A stretch of 64,000 nt of DNA from Leptolyngbya sp. Heron Island J. Its GTDB lineage: Bacteria; Cyanobacteriota; Cyanobacteriia; Phormidesmidales; Phormidesmidaceae. The translations under genes were made by a program, and so were the position numbers. Every line of letters starts with the position of its first letter. Position 1 is the first letter of the stretch. Below are positions 27,917 through 36,840 of the stretch, piece by piece. Location of the stretch: NCBI RefSeq assembly GCF_000482245.1, contig NZ_AWNH01000115.1:62001-126000 (forward strand), given 5' to 3'. Under the pieces are notes generated by a model. That model searched no databases and was not told where the DNA came from. It was given only the letters and a program-made list of their open reading frames with translations.

Positions 27917-29428
27917 ATGAAGTCAAAAGCTAGAGAAGAGATAGCTACTTCCGTAGTCATTATTGGGGGTGGACCGGCTGGATTAACCTCTGGTTATGAG
28001 TTAATGAAACATGGGGTCAAGGCCATTGTGCTTGAAAGAGCTGACAAGGTTGGTGGAATTTCCCGTACAGAGAGCTATAAAGGGTACCGCTTCGATATTG
28101 GTGGGCACCGTTTCTTTACTAAAGTAGGTGAAGTGAAGGCTATTTGGCAAGAGATTTTAGGAGACGACTTTATTCAGACGCCACGGTTATCTCGAATCTA
28201 CTATGACGGTAAGTTTTATGATTATCCCCTGGCTCTTTTCAAAACCCTCAGAAATTTAGGGCTTGTTCGTAGTTTCCTGATTGTAATTAGCTATCTGCGA
28301 GCGAAACTCAAGCGCTATCTAGGTTTAAGTTCAACTCCTCAGACGTTTGAAGATTGGGTGACCGATTGTTTTGGGGCGAGACTCTATCGGATCTTTTTCA
28401 AAACGTATACGGAGAAGGTATGGGGGATTCCCTGTAACCAAATTCGGGCTGACTGGGCAGCTCAGCGAATTAAAAATCTTTCTCTTAAGGAAGCTGTGAT
28501 TAATGCGCTGTTTGGCAGTAAGAATTCAAAAAGTCTGATCAAAACCTTTGACTACCCACGCTTGGGACCCGGCATGATGTGGGAACGTTGTCAGGAGATT
28601 TTAGAAGAGCATGGAACTCCGGTGCATCTGAATACAGAGGTGGTGAGGGTTGAACGAGAAGGCCGCCGTATACATACGGTAATTGCAAAGCAGGGCGATC
28701 GCAACTTTGAATTAACGGGGGATCACTTCATCAGCTCAATGCCAGTGACAGCATTGATGCATCGGCTGCATCCACCACCACCAGATTATGTGTTGGCAGC
28801 AGCTCGTGGGTTAACGTATCGTGACTTTCTGATTGTCTCCTTGATCCTGGATCGGGCCTATTTATTTCCCGATAACTGGCTGTATATCCATAGTCCTGAG
28901 TTCAAGGTAGGTCGTATTCAGAACTTCAAAAATTGGAGTATTGCCATGGTGCCCGATGCCAATAAAACCTGTCTGGGCATGGAGTATTTTTGCAGTGAGG
29001 GAGATGGGATCTGGGAAATGACGAATACCCAGCTGATTGAGCTCGCCTCTCAGGAAATCTTAAAACTGAATCTAGGGGTTAAGGCCAGTGATATAGAAGA
29101 TGGATGTGTGATTCGTCAATATAAAGCGTATCCGGTGTATGACGGTGAATACCGTCGACACTTAAAGGTTTTAGAAGACTATATTCGCGGTTTTGAAAAT
29201 CTGCAAACTGTGGGACGCAACGGCATGCACCGTTACAATAACCAGGATCACTCAATGCTCTCGGCATTGCTAGCTGCCAAGAATATTCTAGGTGAGGAAC
29301 ACGATATCTGGAATATTAATGTAGAGCGCTCTTATCACGAGAACTTTACCGATCAGGAGTGGGCACAGCTTAAGCAAAAAACAGCAGAGTCTAGGGCTGA
29401 CCGTAAATCATTAACCCCTGCCGCTTAA
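27917..29428 (+). CDS. FAD-dependent oxidoreductase related to UDP-galactopyranose mutase/protoporphyrinogen oxidase
   Basis: A 503-residue flavoprotein. The Rossmann dinucleotide motif VVIIGGGPAGLTSGYEL is at about residues 13-29, then ERADKVGGISRT and GYRFDIGGHRFFTK, a block typical of UDP-galactopyranose mutase and related NAD(P)/FAD amine-oxidase-type proteins. A second FAD-contact region near the C-terminus reads NLQTVGRNGMHRYNNQDHSMLSA. It is longer than classical UGM (about 370-390 residues). Sitting between glycosyltransferase genes, it probably alters an activated or lipid-linked sugar, but the exact reaction is not deducible. The ATG follows a weak GTGTAACC leader. Confidence 0.82.
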   Translation: MKSKAREEIATSVVIIGGGPAGLTSGYELMKHGVKAIVLERADKVGGISRTESYKGYRFDIGGHRFFTKVGEVKAIWQEILGDDFIQTPRLSRIYYDGKFYDYPLALFKTLRNLGLVRSFLIVISYLRAKLKRYLGLSSTPQTFEDWVTDCFGARLYRIFFKTYTEKVWGIPCNQIRADWAAQRIKNLSLKEAVINALFGSKNSKSLIKTFDYPRLGPGMMWERCQEILEEHGTPVHLNTEVVRVEREGRRIHTVIAKQGDRNFELTGDHFISSMPVTALMHRLHPPPPDYVLAAARGLTYRDFLIVSLILDRAYLFPDNWLYIHSPEFKVGRIQNFKNWSIAMVPDANKTCLGMEYFCSEGDGIWEMTNTQLIELASQEILKLNLGVKASDIEDGCVIRQYKAYPVYDGEYRRHLKVLEDYIRGFENLQTVGRNGMHRYNNQDHSMLSALLAAKNILGEEHDIWNINVERSYHENFTDQEWAQLKQKTAESRADRKSLTPAA

Positions 29429-29492
29429 GAGAGGTAACTGAAAACCAAACAATGATCTGTCGGAGTGCTTAAAATTGGAAGATATTGAAGCC

Positions 29493-30620
29493 ATGTGTCA
29501 ACCCAAAGTCACGCTTGTGGTTTCACCACGAGAACGATTTAGCTACACTCAACCTTCCTTAGAAAGTATCTATGACCATACACAATATCCATTTGAGTTA
29601 GTGTACGTGGATGGGGGTTCACCCCCACCGATTAAGACGTATCTCACCGCTCAAGCCCAGGAAAAAAACTTTGAGCTGATTCGGGTGGATCAGCTGTTAA
29701 CACCGAATCAATCGCGAAATATTGGTTTGGCTCAGGTAAAGACACCCTATGTCGTCTTTGTTGACAATGATGTTGTGGTCTCTTCGGGGTGGCTCAAGGC
29801 ATTAGTGGAATGTGCTGAAGAAACCAGGGCAGCCATTGTCGGCCCCCTTACCTGTCAGGATGAACCTGTCCATGAAACCATTCACTTTGCCGATGGTGTG
29901 GCCCATGTGATTGTCGATGTGAAGGGGCGGCGACGGCTGCGGGAAAAAATGACTCGTCAGGGGCAGCAGGTGGCTAATACACTGTCGAAACTGGAGCGAA
30001 GCCCGGCAGAACTGGTAGAGTTTCACTGCATGTTGGTCAACATGGATGTCTTTGAGGCCATGGGGCCATTGGATGAGAACTTTCTCAATACTAAAGAACA
30101 TGTTGACCTGTGTATGGCCGTGACGGAGGCTGGAGGCTCTATTTATTTTGAACCTAACTCTCTCATTACCTATGTGCCAGGGATTGCCTGGACCTTAGCA
30201 GATTTGCACTTTTATATGTTGCGCTGGAGTGATGCTTGGGAGACGATCAGCTTAGAACACCTCAAACAAAAGTGGAACCTGTCTGAAGATACTTACTTTA
30301 CTCAAAAGCATAAGGCGCTGGGCTGGCGACGACGGCAAATGATTCTCTCACCGTTATTAGACCGTCTGACGTTGGGTGTATTTAAACATCAGTTTTTTGA
30401 AAAAGTCACATTTGGATTGGTCAAGGATCGGTTTTTTGAAAAAGTCTTTATGTATGGTTTGTTGACCCCGATCGATCGCATACTCAACAAGTATTTAACC
30501 GATCGCCATGCCCGCAAATGGTTAAATCCCGCCATGGGGGCATCGGGTTTGCCGGTCACAGCAGCACCATCGTTAGGAATTCTTCAGCGTAAAACCGATG
30601 AAAATTCTTCTGCTGCATGA
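29493..30620 (+). CDS. Glycosyltransferase family 2
   Basis: A GT2 protein of about 375 residues. The N-terminus KVTLVVSPRERFSYTQPSLE differs from the usual VSIIIPTYN opening but keeps the fold: ELVYVDGGSP, NQSRNIGLAQVKTPYVVFVDNDV (metal site DND), and a later LNTKEHVDLCMAVTEAGG acceptor region. The C-terminal 100 residues carry two FFEKV repeats and are basic. The frame is open to a TTG at 29475, but ATG 29493 has a GGAAG element upstream. The last 23 nt overlap the next start codon, which implies translational coupling. Confidence 0.85.
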   Translation: MCQPKVTLVVSPRERFSYTQPSLESIYDHTQYPFELVYVDGGSPPPIKTYLTAQAQEKNFELIRVDQLLTPNQSRNIGLAQVKTPYVVFVDNDVVVSSGWLKALVECAEETRAAIVGPLTCQDEPVHETIHFADGVAHVIVDVKGRRRLREKMTRQGQQVANTLSKLERSPAELVEFHCMLVNMDVFEAMGPLDENFLNTKEHVDLCMAVTEAGGSIYFEPNSLITYVPGIAWTLADLHFYMLRWSDAWETISLEHLKQKWNLSEDTYFTQKHKALGWRRRQMILSPLLDRLTLGVFKHQFFEKVTFGLVKDRFFEKVFMYGLLTPIDRILNKYLTDRHARKWLNPAMGASGLPVTAAPSLGILQRKTDENSSAA

Positions 30621-31821
30621 CTATGGCACGGCAACCGGTGGTGCAGAACTCCAGATGCTAGCGCTGCGTCAGGGGTTAATTGATCGAGGCCATCAGGTGC
30701 GATTGTTTGCTAGTAGTGCTCAGCCGGTAGAGGGCTATCCTCAATTGGCCGATGATGTCTGTTTTGGGACTCATGCGAAGCTACAGGTGTTAACCCAGAC
30801 GGCTAATCTGTCCGCCTACTGGCAGTTGCGTCAGATATTGCACTCCTTTCGGCCTGATGTGGTGCATATTCGGATGTTTCTCTGGCAGTTGTCTCCATTG
30901 ATTTTGCCATTGCTAAAAGATATTCCCTGCATCTATCAAACGGCTGTTTATAAGGCGATTTGTCCGGCGGGCACCAATCTGTTGCCGGATGGTAGCCGCT
31001 GTCGGTCTTTGCCGGGGCGGGTATGTTTGTCGTCAGGGTGTTTGACACCAAAAACGTGGCTGGTGCTGATGGTGCAGTGGCAGCTGTGGCAGCGATGGCG
31101 TTCTGCCATTGACCGGGTGGTGGCCCTCAGCCAGGCGATGAAAGCAGAATTAGAGCAGGCCGGGTTGTCATCGGTGGAGGTGATTCACAATGGTGTGCCA
31201 GTGAGGGAACAGCGCCCCCCTCTGAGCTGTCCTCCCACCGTTGCCTATGCCGGTCGACTGGTGCCTGAAAAGGGGATGCCGGTGTTGATGCGGGCATTTG
31301 CGATCGCAACCACCCAAGTCCCCCAGGCTCGCTTACTCATCGCCGGTCAAGGCAAGTCAGAACCCGAACTACGGGCCCTGGCCAACCAGCTAGGGGTGGC
31401 CGACAATATTACCTGGCTCGGACATTTATCACGCCCTGAGCTAGAGCGACAGTTTGATCAAGCCTGGGTGCAGGTGGTGCCGTCCCTGTGGTCTGAACCC
31501 TTTGGCAATGTGACCACAGAAGCCATGATGCGCGGTACCGCTGTCATTGCCAGTGCCGTGGGGGCACAGCCAGAAATCATTGAGCCTAATGTTACTGGCT
31601 TTTTAGTGCCTCCCGGCGATGTGGCCGCCATGGCCGCCAGGCTCACTCAGCTATTACTCAATCGGAACCTGGCAGAACCTATGGGGCAATCGGGCCGAAC
31701 CCGAGCCCTCACTTACTTTAGTGAGCATACTCGCACCGAACGATTTATCGCGCTCTATCAACAAATACAGGCCACTTACACTCTGAATACTATGGTTCAT
31801 CCGGAGATTTTATCTTCATGA
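30598..31821 (+). CDS. Glycosyltransferase family 4 (GT-B)
   Basis: A 407-residue retaining glycosyltransferase. The N-terminal half opens MKILLLHDYGTATGGAELQM with the GGAE acceptor-loop motif. The C-terminal donor domain has VAYAGRLVPEKGMPVLMRAF, LLIAGQGKSEPEL, WLGHLSRPEL, and the E-x7-E motif in SEPFGNVTTEAMM. It overlaps the upstream GT2 by 23 nt and the downstream GT2 by 4 nt (ATGA), so it is translated from one message with them. Probably adds a sugar to a cell-surface polysaccharide or lipid-linked repeat unit. Confidence 0.92.
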   Translation: MKILLLHDYGTATGGAELQMLALRQGLIDRGHQVRLFASSAQPVEGYPQLADDVCFGTHAKLQVLTQTANLSAYWQLRQILHSFRPDVVHIRMFLWQLSPLILPLLKDIPCIYQTAVYKAICPAGTNLLPDGSRCRSLPGRVCLSSGCLTPKTWLVLMVQWQLWQRWRSAIDRVVALSQAMKAELEQAGLSSVEVIHNGVPVREQRPPLSCPPTVAYAGRLVPEKGMPVLMRAFAIATTQVPQARLLIAGQGKSEPELRALANQLGVADNITWLGHLSRPELERQFDQAWVQVVPSLWSEPFGNVTTEAMMRGTAVIASAVGAQPEIIEPNVTGFLVPPGDVAAMAARLTQLLLNRNLAEPMGQSGRTRALTYFSEHTRTERFIALYQQIQATYTLNTMVHPEILSS

Positions 31822-32747
31822 GTTCTCCTCTACTCAGCATCATCATTCCCACCTATAACCGGCCTCAGCTATTGTTGAGGGCTGTTCAAAGCGCCTTAAG
31901 CCAAACTCTGACAGATATTGAAGTCATTGTTGTGGATGATGGCTCTATCCCAGCCGTAATGTTGCCTGCCCAAGAACACCTGAGAGTAATTCGGCAAGAT
32001 CCTAATCAAGGAGGAGCTGCCGCCCGCAACTACGGTGCAGAAGCTGCCAGGGGCCGCTGGATCACCTATTTAGACGATGATGATGTGTTACTGCCTGATA
32101 TGGCTGAAAAAGCGATGGCGGCGATCCAGACTATTCCTCAAGACCTACCTAAGCCGGTCGCTGTGCTCTTTGGCTTGACAATTGTCAATAGACAGGGGCA
32201 TAGATTAGCAACACACCTGCCACCAACCCTGCCCCGAGGAGCCCACTTTTGTTTAGAAGAGATCCCACCGGGAGAGTCTTTTTTCTCAAAGCAAACCCTG
32301 GTGGTGGAACGAGAGGTATTACTGGAAATGGGCGGGTTTGACCCGAGTTTTAGCTCACGGGTACATACCGAATTATTTCTACGGCTTAACCCTGTCTGCT
32401 CCCTGTGGGGGGTGCCGGACGTGACGTATCATTTATCGGCCCATGAGGGCATGCGGGTGTCGTCTAATGCACGTCGTCGCCAGCGGAATTTTGAGCGGCT
32501 TTGGTCAAAACACCGGGCGCTGTTTACCAGCCATCCTCGCAAAACAGTGGCTGATTTTGTGTTTAACCATGCCGATATGTTGCAAAGAAGCGGACAGGTT
32601 TGGCTGGCAACAAAAGCCCTGGGTCAGGCTTTGATGATTCATCCCATACATATTCTTCTGCGGTTGGGGTCTCCTTATAAACGGCAGTGTTTGAAGCATC
32701 TGTCGCGCCGACAAAACCGCGAGAGAATATGCCCGCCCGGAGTGTAG
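31818..32747 (+). CDS. Glycosyltransferase family 2
   Basis: A 309-residue inverting GT-A transferase. LLSIIIPTYNRPQLLLRAVQSAL is the family N-terminus; VIVVDDGSI, GAAARNYGAEAARGRWITYLDDDD (metal-binding DDD) and a GGFDPSF acceptor segment follow. The C-terminal part is basic and lacks clear membrane segments. It starts inside the stop codon of the preceding GT4 gene (4-nt overlap) and is followed by the flippase after 4 nt. Confidence 0.92.
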   Translation: MSSPLLSIIIPTYNRPQLLLRAVQSALSQTLTDIEVIVVDDGSIPAVMLPAQEHLRVIRQDPNQGGAAARNYGAEAARGRWITYLDDDDVLLPDMAEKAMAAIQTIPQDLPKPVAVLFGLTIVNRQGHRLATHLPPTLPRGAHFCLEEIPPGESFFSKQTLVVEREVLLEMGGFDPSFSSRVHTELFLRLNPVCSLWGVPDVTYHLSAHEGMRVSSNARRRQRNFERLWSKHRALFTSHPRKTVADFVFNHADMLQRSGQVWLATKALGQALMIHPIHILLRLGSPYKRQCLKHLSRRQNRERICPPGV

Positions 32748-32751
32748 CGTT

Positions 32752-34254
32752 ATGGCTAAATCTAATCGTCACTTTGAAATGACGGCCCTAAAAGCCAACT
32801 TAACCCAGCGCTCACTGCAGTCTGGTCTCATTTCTGTGGCGGCTCAACCCCTCAAATTAGGCATTGGTATCGGTGGCACCATGGTACTGGCGCGGTTGCT
32901 GGTGCCGGCTGATTTTGGATTGCTGGCGATGGTGCAGCCGGTGCTGAGTATTGTGGATAGTCTCAGCAATCTGGGGTTAGAAACGGCCACTGTGCAACGT
33001 CAGGAGTTTAATCCTGAACAGGCCAGCGTCATCTTTTGGCTATCCCTAAAAATCAATGCTCTGATTCTCGGTGCCATGGTGCTGACGGCCCCCCTGGTTG
33101 CCCAGTTTTATGGGCAACCAGAACTGACTCATATGCTGTTATGTCTGGCCATTGGTGTGGCTAGTTTGTGTCTGTCATTTCAGCATCTGTCGCTGCTTAA
33201 ACGACAAATGCGGTTTGAGCTGCTGACTGCAATTGAATTGGTGGCATTGGTGACAAGTACGGTGGTGGCGATCGCCACCGCCTGGCTAGGTCTCGGTTAT
33301 TGGGCCTTAGTACTGCAGCTGACGGCCCTACAAGTCACAAAAGGGATTGCCTACTGGCTTTACTGTGATTGGCGTCCCCAGCGTCTGGCCAACTCTGCTC
33401 ACTGCCAACAAGATCTGCGTTCAACTCTCTCCTATGGGCTGAATCTAACCGGGTTTCGCTGTATTAGCCGGGTGGGTATGAAGATGGATCGGGTGCTGTT
33501 GGGCTATGTGGGCGGGGCCAGCTCCCTGGGATTTTATGCCATGGCCTACAAGTGGGCCTATTTCCCATTTTGGCAAATCTACTATCCGCTGTTTGATGTG
33601 GCGGTGTCCAGTTTGAGCCGCAGTTTATCTGAACCAGAGCGTTATCGACTCTATTGTCGGCGAGGGCTGCTGCTGATTTTTGCTGTATGTATGCCAGCCC
33701 TGGCCTGTCTGTTTATGACCGCTGATGATGTCACCCTGTTGATGCTAGGGGAGCAGTGGTTAGAGATTGTGCCCATGTTTCGTGTCCTGATTGTGGGGGT
33801 GTTTGTGGGTTGCCTCTACCGGGTGACTAAGTGGATTTATGTGTCGGCGGCCACAACCCAACGACAGCTGCGCTGGAGCCTGATTCATACGCCAGTGATG
33901 ATTGCTGCGATCGCAATCGGTGTGCAGTGGGGGGCCTATGGCGTGGCCGTTGGTTACACCGTTGCGATGTGTTTGTTGAGCTACCCAGCGGTGGTTTACT
34001 GTGTACGCCAATCCCCCATTACCTTGGGCGACTTTATGGGGGCCCTATGGCGACCTGCGATCGCGGCTATTTTCTCCGCCGGTTTGCTTTATCCAGTGCA
34101 AATATTCATGCCCACCATCAATCTATTACTCATGAGGCTGCTGGTTACGGGGCTGGTTTATTCATTGTTCTACATCTGTATTTGGCTGCTGCTGCCAGGG
34201 GGCTATACCCAAGGCAAATTGTTTATGTCAGCGTTGCTCAACAAGCTACAGTAA
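32752..34254 (+). CDS. Polysaccharide flippase (MOP superfamily, Wzx/WzxC-like)
   Basis: A 500-residue integral membrane protein with about 12-14 hydrophobic helices. The N-terminus QSGLISVAAQPLKLGIGIGG...LARLLVPADFGLLAMV is typical of polysaccharide transport proteins of the WzxC branch. Conserved GMKMDRVLLGYVGGASSLGFYAMAYKW sits mid-protein. It moves lipid-linked repeat units from the cytoplasmic to the periplasmic face of the inner membrane. It is embedded among glycosyltransferases, 4 nt after a GT2 gene. No Wzy-type polymerase is obvious, unless the convergent membrane protein at 36841-38673 fills that role. Confidence 0.9.
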   Translation: MAKSNRHFEMTALKANLTQRSLQSGLISVAAQPLKLGIGIGGTMVLARLLVPADFGLLAMVQPVLSIVDSLSNLGLETATVQRQEFNPEQASVIFWLSLKINALILGAMVLTAPLVAQFYGQPELTHMLLCLAIGVASLCLSFQHLSLLKRQMRFELLTAIELVALVTSTVVAIATAWLGLGYWALVLQLTALQVTKGIAYWLYCDWRPQRLANSAHCQQDLRSTLSYGLNLTGFRCISRVGMKMDRVLLGYVGGASSLGFYAMAYKWAYFPFWQIYYPLFDVAVSSLSRSLSEPERYRLYCRRGLLLIFAVCMPALACLFMTADDVTLLMLGEQWLEIVPMFRVLIVGVFVGCLYRVTKWIYVSAATTQRQLRWSLIHTPVMIAAIAIGVQWGAYGVAVGYTVAMCLLSYPAVVYCVRQSPITLGDFMGALWRPAIAAIFSAGLLYPVQIFMPTINLLLMRLLVTGLVYSLFYICIWLLLPGGYTQGKLFMSALLNKLQ

Positions 34255-34291
34255 TCGGCTCTGATCAGATATTTTTTCACAGGGAGATTCT

Positions 34292-35839
34292 ATGATTACC
34301 GATATTCTTGAACTGGGTGAACAAACACAGCTGCGGGGGCAAGTTGTTGTCGTCGGCTCTGGGATCGCCGGTTCCGAAGTGGCCACCTATCTGGCTCGCC
34401 ATGGCCAAGAGGTGATTCTGTTAGAAAGCGGGCGGGAAAAATTTGATCCCAAAATCCAGGCGCTCAATGATGTGATTTTCCTGGGTAAACGCCATCGTGA
34501 GCTAAATCCCAACACTTACTACCACCGATACTTACCGCCCGAGCTTCGCGGTGTCAGTCGGGTCCGTCAGTTTGGGGGCACCAGTAACGTCTGGACAGGG
34601 AAATGGAAATATCTACAGCCCTGGGATTTTGAAGGTAGACCCTGGATTGCCAACAGTGGCTGGCCCATTCGCTATGGCGATCTCTTAGAACACTACCGCT
34701 CTGCAGCCAGGGACTATGGCTTTGGCGATTTAGAGGCAGAAGCCAGCCGTCCCGAGATTATGACCTGGCGCGCAAAGTTGGCGGCAGGTGGCCTAAAAAT
34801 GAGCAGTTTTTACTGGGAGGAAACCCCCACCCGCACGGCTATCCGATTTGGTGATGAGATGCGCCAATCTCAAAACCTAAAAGTTGTCCTGGGGGCAACG
34901 GCCACTGAACTCAAACTCGATGATACTTGTCAGCGGGTGACGTCAGTGATTTGCCGTTCCCTGGAAGGCCGAGAACTGATTGTTACCGGTGACTCCATTG
35001 TGTTAGCCACCGGCGCGTTTGAAACGGCGCGTCTGCTCTTAGCGTCCGACCGTCAACTCCCTGGCGGCATTGGGAATGCCCATGACCTGGTTGGTCGTTT
35101 CTATACCGATCACCCCAAGCACCATACCGGTAAACTACGGCCGGGTCCCCTAGCACAATACTATGCCCACGAGCTGCAATATGCCCCGAAACCAAGGTTT
35201 TGTGTGTGCTTTGCCCTTGATGACGAGACACAGCGTAAACAAGAACTGTTGGAACATGTGTTGTATCTGCAGCCGATTTATGAAGGGGTGAGAGAGCGTT
35301 TAGGACGCATCGTGCGGGGTCGTCCGATCTGTCGAGATGGCAATGGTATTGTCGCTAATTATCGCGTCAAATTTGTGACTGAACAGGCCCCACAGATAGG
35401 GAGTCGCGTGAAATTGGCCACGGACTGTGATGTGCTTGGCCAGCGTAAGCTACAGGTGGACTGGTGCTTCACGGATCACGATCGCCGTTCTATGGCAGAG
35501 ACCCTACAGCTCTTAACCAAACGCTTTGCTGCAGTAGGTCTCGGGACTTTTGACTTTGGTGATGAACCACCCAGCTTAGAGACAATGACAGACGCTGCCC
35601 ATCAAATGGGGACTACACGTATGGCCAGTCATCCTGAAGCGGGCGTGGTCGATCCCAACTGTCGCGTATTTGGTACAGATAATCTCTATGTCGCCAGTTC
35701 AGCAGTCTTTCCCACTGGTCCTTCTTACTCCCCCACTTTTACCATTCTGGCCCTGGCTCGTCGTTTAGGACAGCATTTGCTGAAAACAACAGCTAGTAAG
35801 ACTTTTTCCGCCTACACAACAGATAGAACAATGCTTTAA
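34292..35839 (+). CDS. GMC-family FAD-dependent oxidoreductase
   Basis: A 515-residue flavoprotein of the glucose-methanol-choline group. The FAD motif VVVGSGIAGSEVATYLARHG is at about residues 20-39, LLESGRE marks the ribose contact, and the mid-domain motif GGTSNVWTGKW is present. The C-terminal signature AHQMGTTRM and DNLYVASSAVFPTGPSYSPT carries the usual active-site region. Such enzymes oxidise sugar or sugar-alcohol hydroxyls. Within a glycan locus it probably oxidises a hydroxyl on a glycan or precursor, but the substrate is unknown. AGGGAG at 34280-34285 is a good ribosome binding site. Confidence 0.88.
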   Translation: MITDILELGEQTQLRGQVVVVGSGIAGSEVATYLARHGQEVILLESGREKFDPKIQALNDVIFLGKRHRELNPNTYYHRYLPPELRGVSRVRQFGGTSNVWTGKWKYLQPWDFEGRPWIANSGWPIRYGDLLEHYRSAARDYGFGDLEAEASRPEIMTWRAKLAAGGLKMSSFYWEETPTRTAIRFGDEMRQSQNLKVVLGATATELKLDDTCQRVTSVICRSLEGRELIVTGDSIVLATGAFETARLLLASDRQLPGGIGNAHDLVGRFYTDHPKHHTGKLRPGPLAQYYAHELQYAPKPRFCVCFALDDETQRKQELLEHVLYLQPIYEGVRERLGRIVRGRPICRDGNGIVANYRVKFVTEQAPQIGSRVKLATDCDVLGQRKLQVDWCFTDHDRRSMAETLQLLTKRFAAVGLGTFDFGDEPPSLETMTDAAHQMGTTRMASHPEAGVVDPNCRVFGTDNLYVASSAVFPTGPSYSPTFTILALARRLGQHLLKTTASKTFSAYTTDRTML

Positions 35840-35902
35840 ATCAGTCAGGTCAGCGACTCCAAAGCAGATTATCGTGTGCGTTTTGCGTCATCATTTTGAG
35901 TT

Positions 35903-36826
35903 ATGAGTTTCCCCTCCCTGCAATTTTCCATTATTATTCCAACCTACAATCGCCCTGCTTGTTTGGAACAATGTCTGCAAAGCATTGCTCAATTAGATTA
36001 CCCCAGTGATTGTTTTGAAGTTGTTGTAGTAGATGATGGTAGCCGCATCCCGTTAAGTCCGATTACTGACAAGTTTGCGTCATCGCTTTCACTGCACTTA
36101 GTTCAACAGCAAAACACGGGTCCAGCCGCCGCCCGCAATACTGGGGCGACAGCGGCACGAGGGCATTATCTTGTGTTTACCGATGATGATTGTCAGCCAA
36201 CGTCTGACTGGTTGCGATCTTTAGCAGAGGCTTGTCACCAAGTGCCAGGCGCTTTGATTGGTGGACGCACTCTGAATGCTTTGCCCAATAACCTTTACTC
36301 TACGGCCAGTCAATTATTGATTGACTATATCTACGATTATTACAACCAGGCCAGAGGCGAAGCCACGTTTTTTGCGTCCAATAACTTTGCTATGCCCCGC
36401 ACTATATATCAACAACTCCAGGGGTTTGACACCAGTTTTCCCCTAGCCGCTGGAGAGGACCGAGAATTTTGCGATCGCTGGCGATACCATGGCTTTCCCA
36501 TGCACTACGCTCCGACAATGCAGCTCAGGCATGCCCATAAGCTCAGCCTAACATCCTTTTGGCGACAACATTTTAACTACGGTCGAGGAGCGTTCCATTT
36601 TCATAGAGTCCGCAGTCAGCGACAAACTCAATCGATACAAGTAGAGCCACTGGCGTTTTATATCCGCCTACTGATGTATCCCTTTGCCAAGTATCAAGCC
36701 GTGCGCGCCTTGAGTCTCTCAGGATTATTTTTTCTGTCGCAAGTTGCTAATATGGTGGGCTTTGTCTGGGAGAAGTATAAACAGCGCTCCATCGCTTCCA
36801 CAATGACCGCAACGTCTTCTTCCTAA
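35903..36826 (+). CDS. Glycosyltransferase family 2
   Basis: A 307-residue GT2 protein: FSIIIPTYNRPACLEQCL at the N-terminus, VVVVDDGSRIP, GPAAARNTGATAARGHYLVFTDDDC (metal site DDDC), and GFDTSFPLAAGEDREFCDRW with the ED acceptor-base motif. One hydrophobic segment near the C-terminus (LSGLFFLSQVANMVGF) may attach it to the membrane. It is the last gene of the co-directional glycan run, 63 nt after the GMC gene, and convergent with the next gene. Confidence 0.92.
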   Translation: MSFPSLQFSIIIPTYNRPACLEQCLQSIAQLDYPSDCFEVVVVDDGSRIPLSPITDKFASSLSLHLVQQQNTGPAAARNTGATAARGHYLVFTDDDCQPTSDWLRSLAEACHQVPGALIGGRTLNALPNNLYSTASQLLIDYIYDYYNQARGEATFFASNNFAMPRTIYQQLQGFDTSFPLAAGEDREFCDRWRYHGFPMHYAPTMQLRHAHKLSLTSFWRQHFNYGRGAFHFHRVRSQRQTQSIQVEPLAFYIRLLMYPFAKYQAVRALSLSGLFFLSQVANMVGFVWEKYKQRSIASTMTATSSS

Positions 36827-36840
36827 ACCTGTCTTGTTGC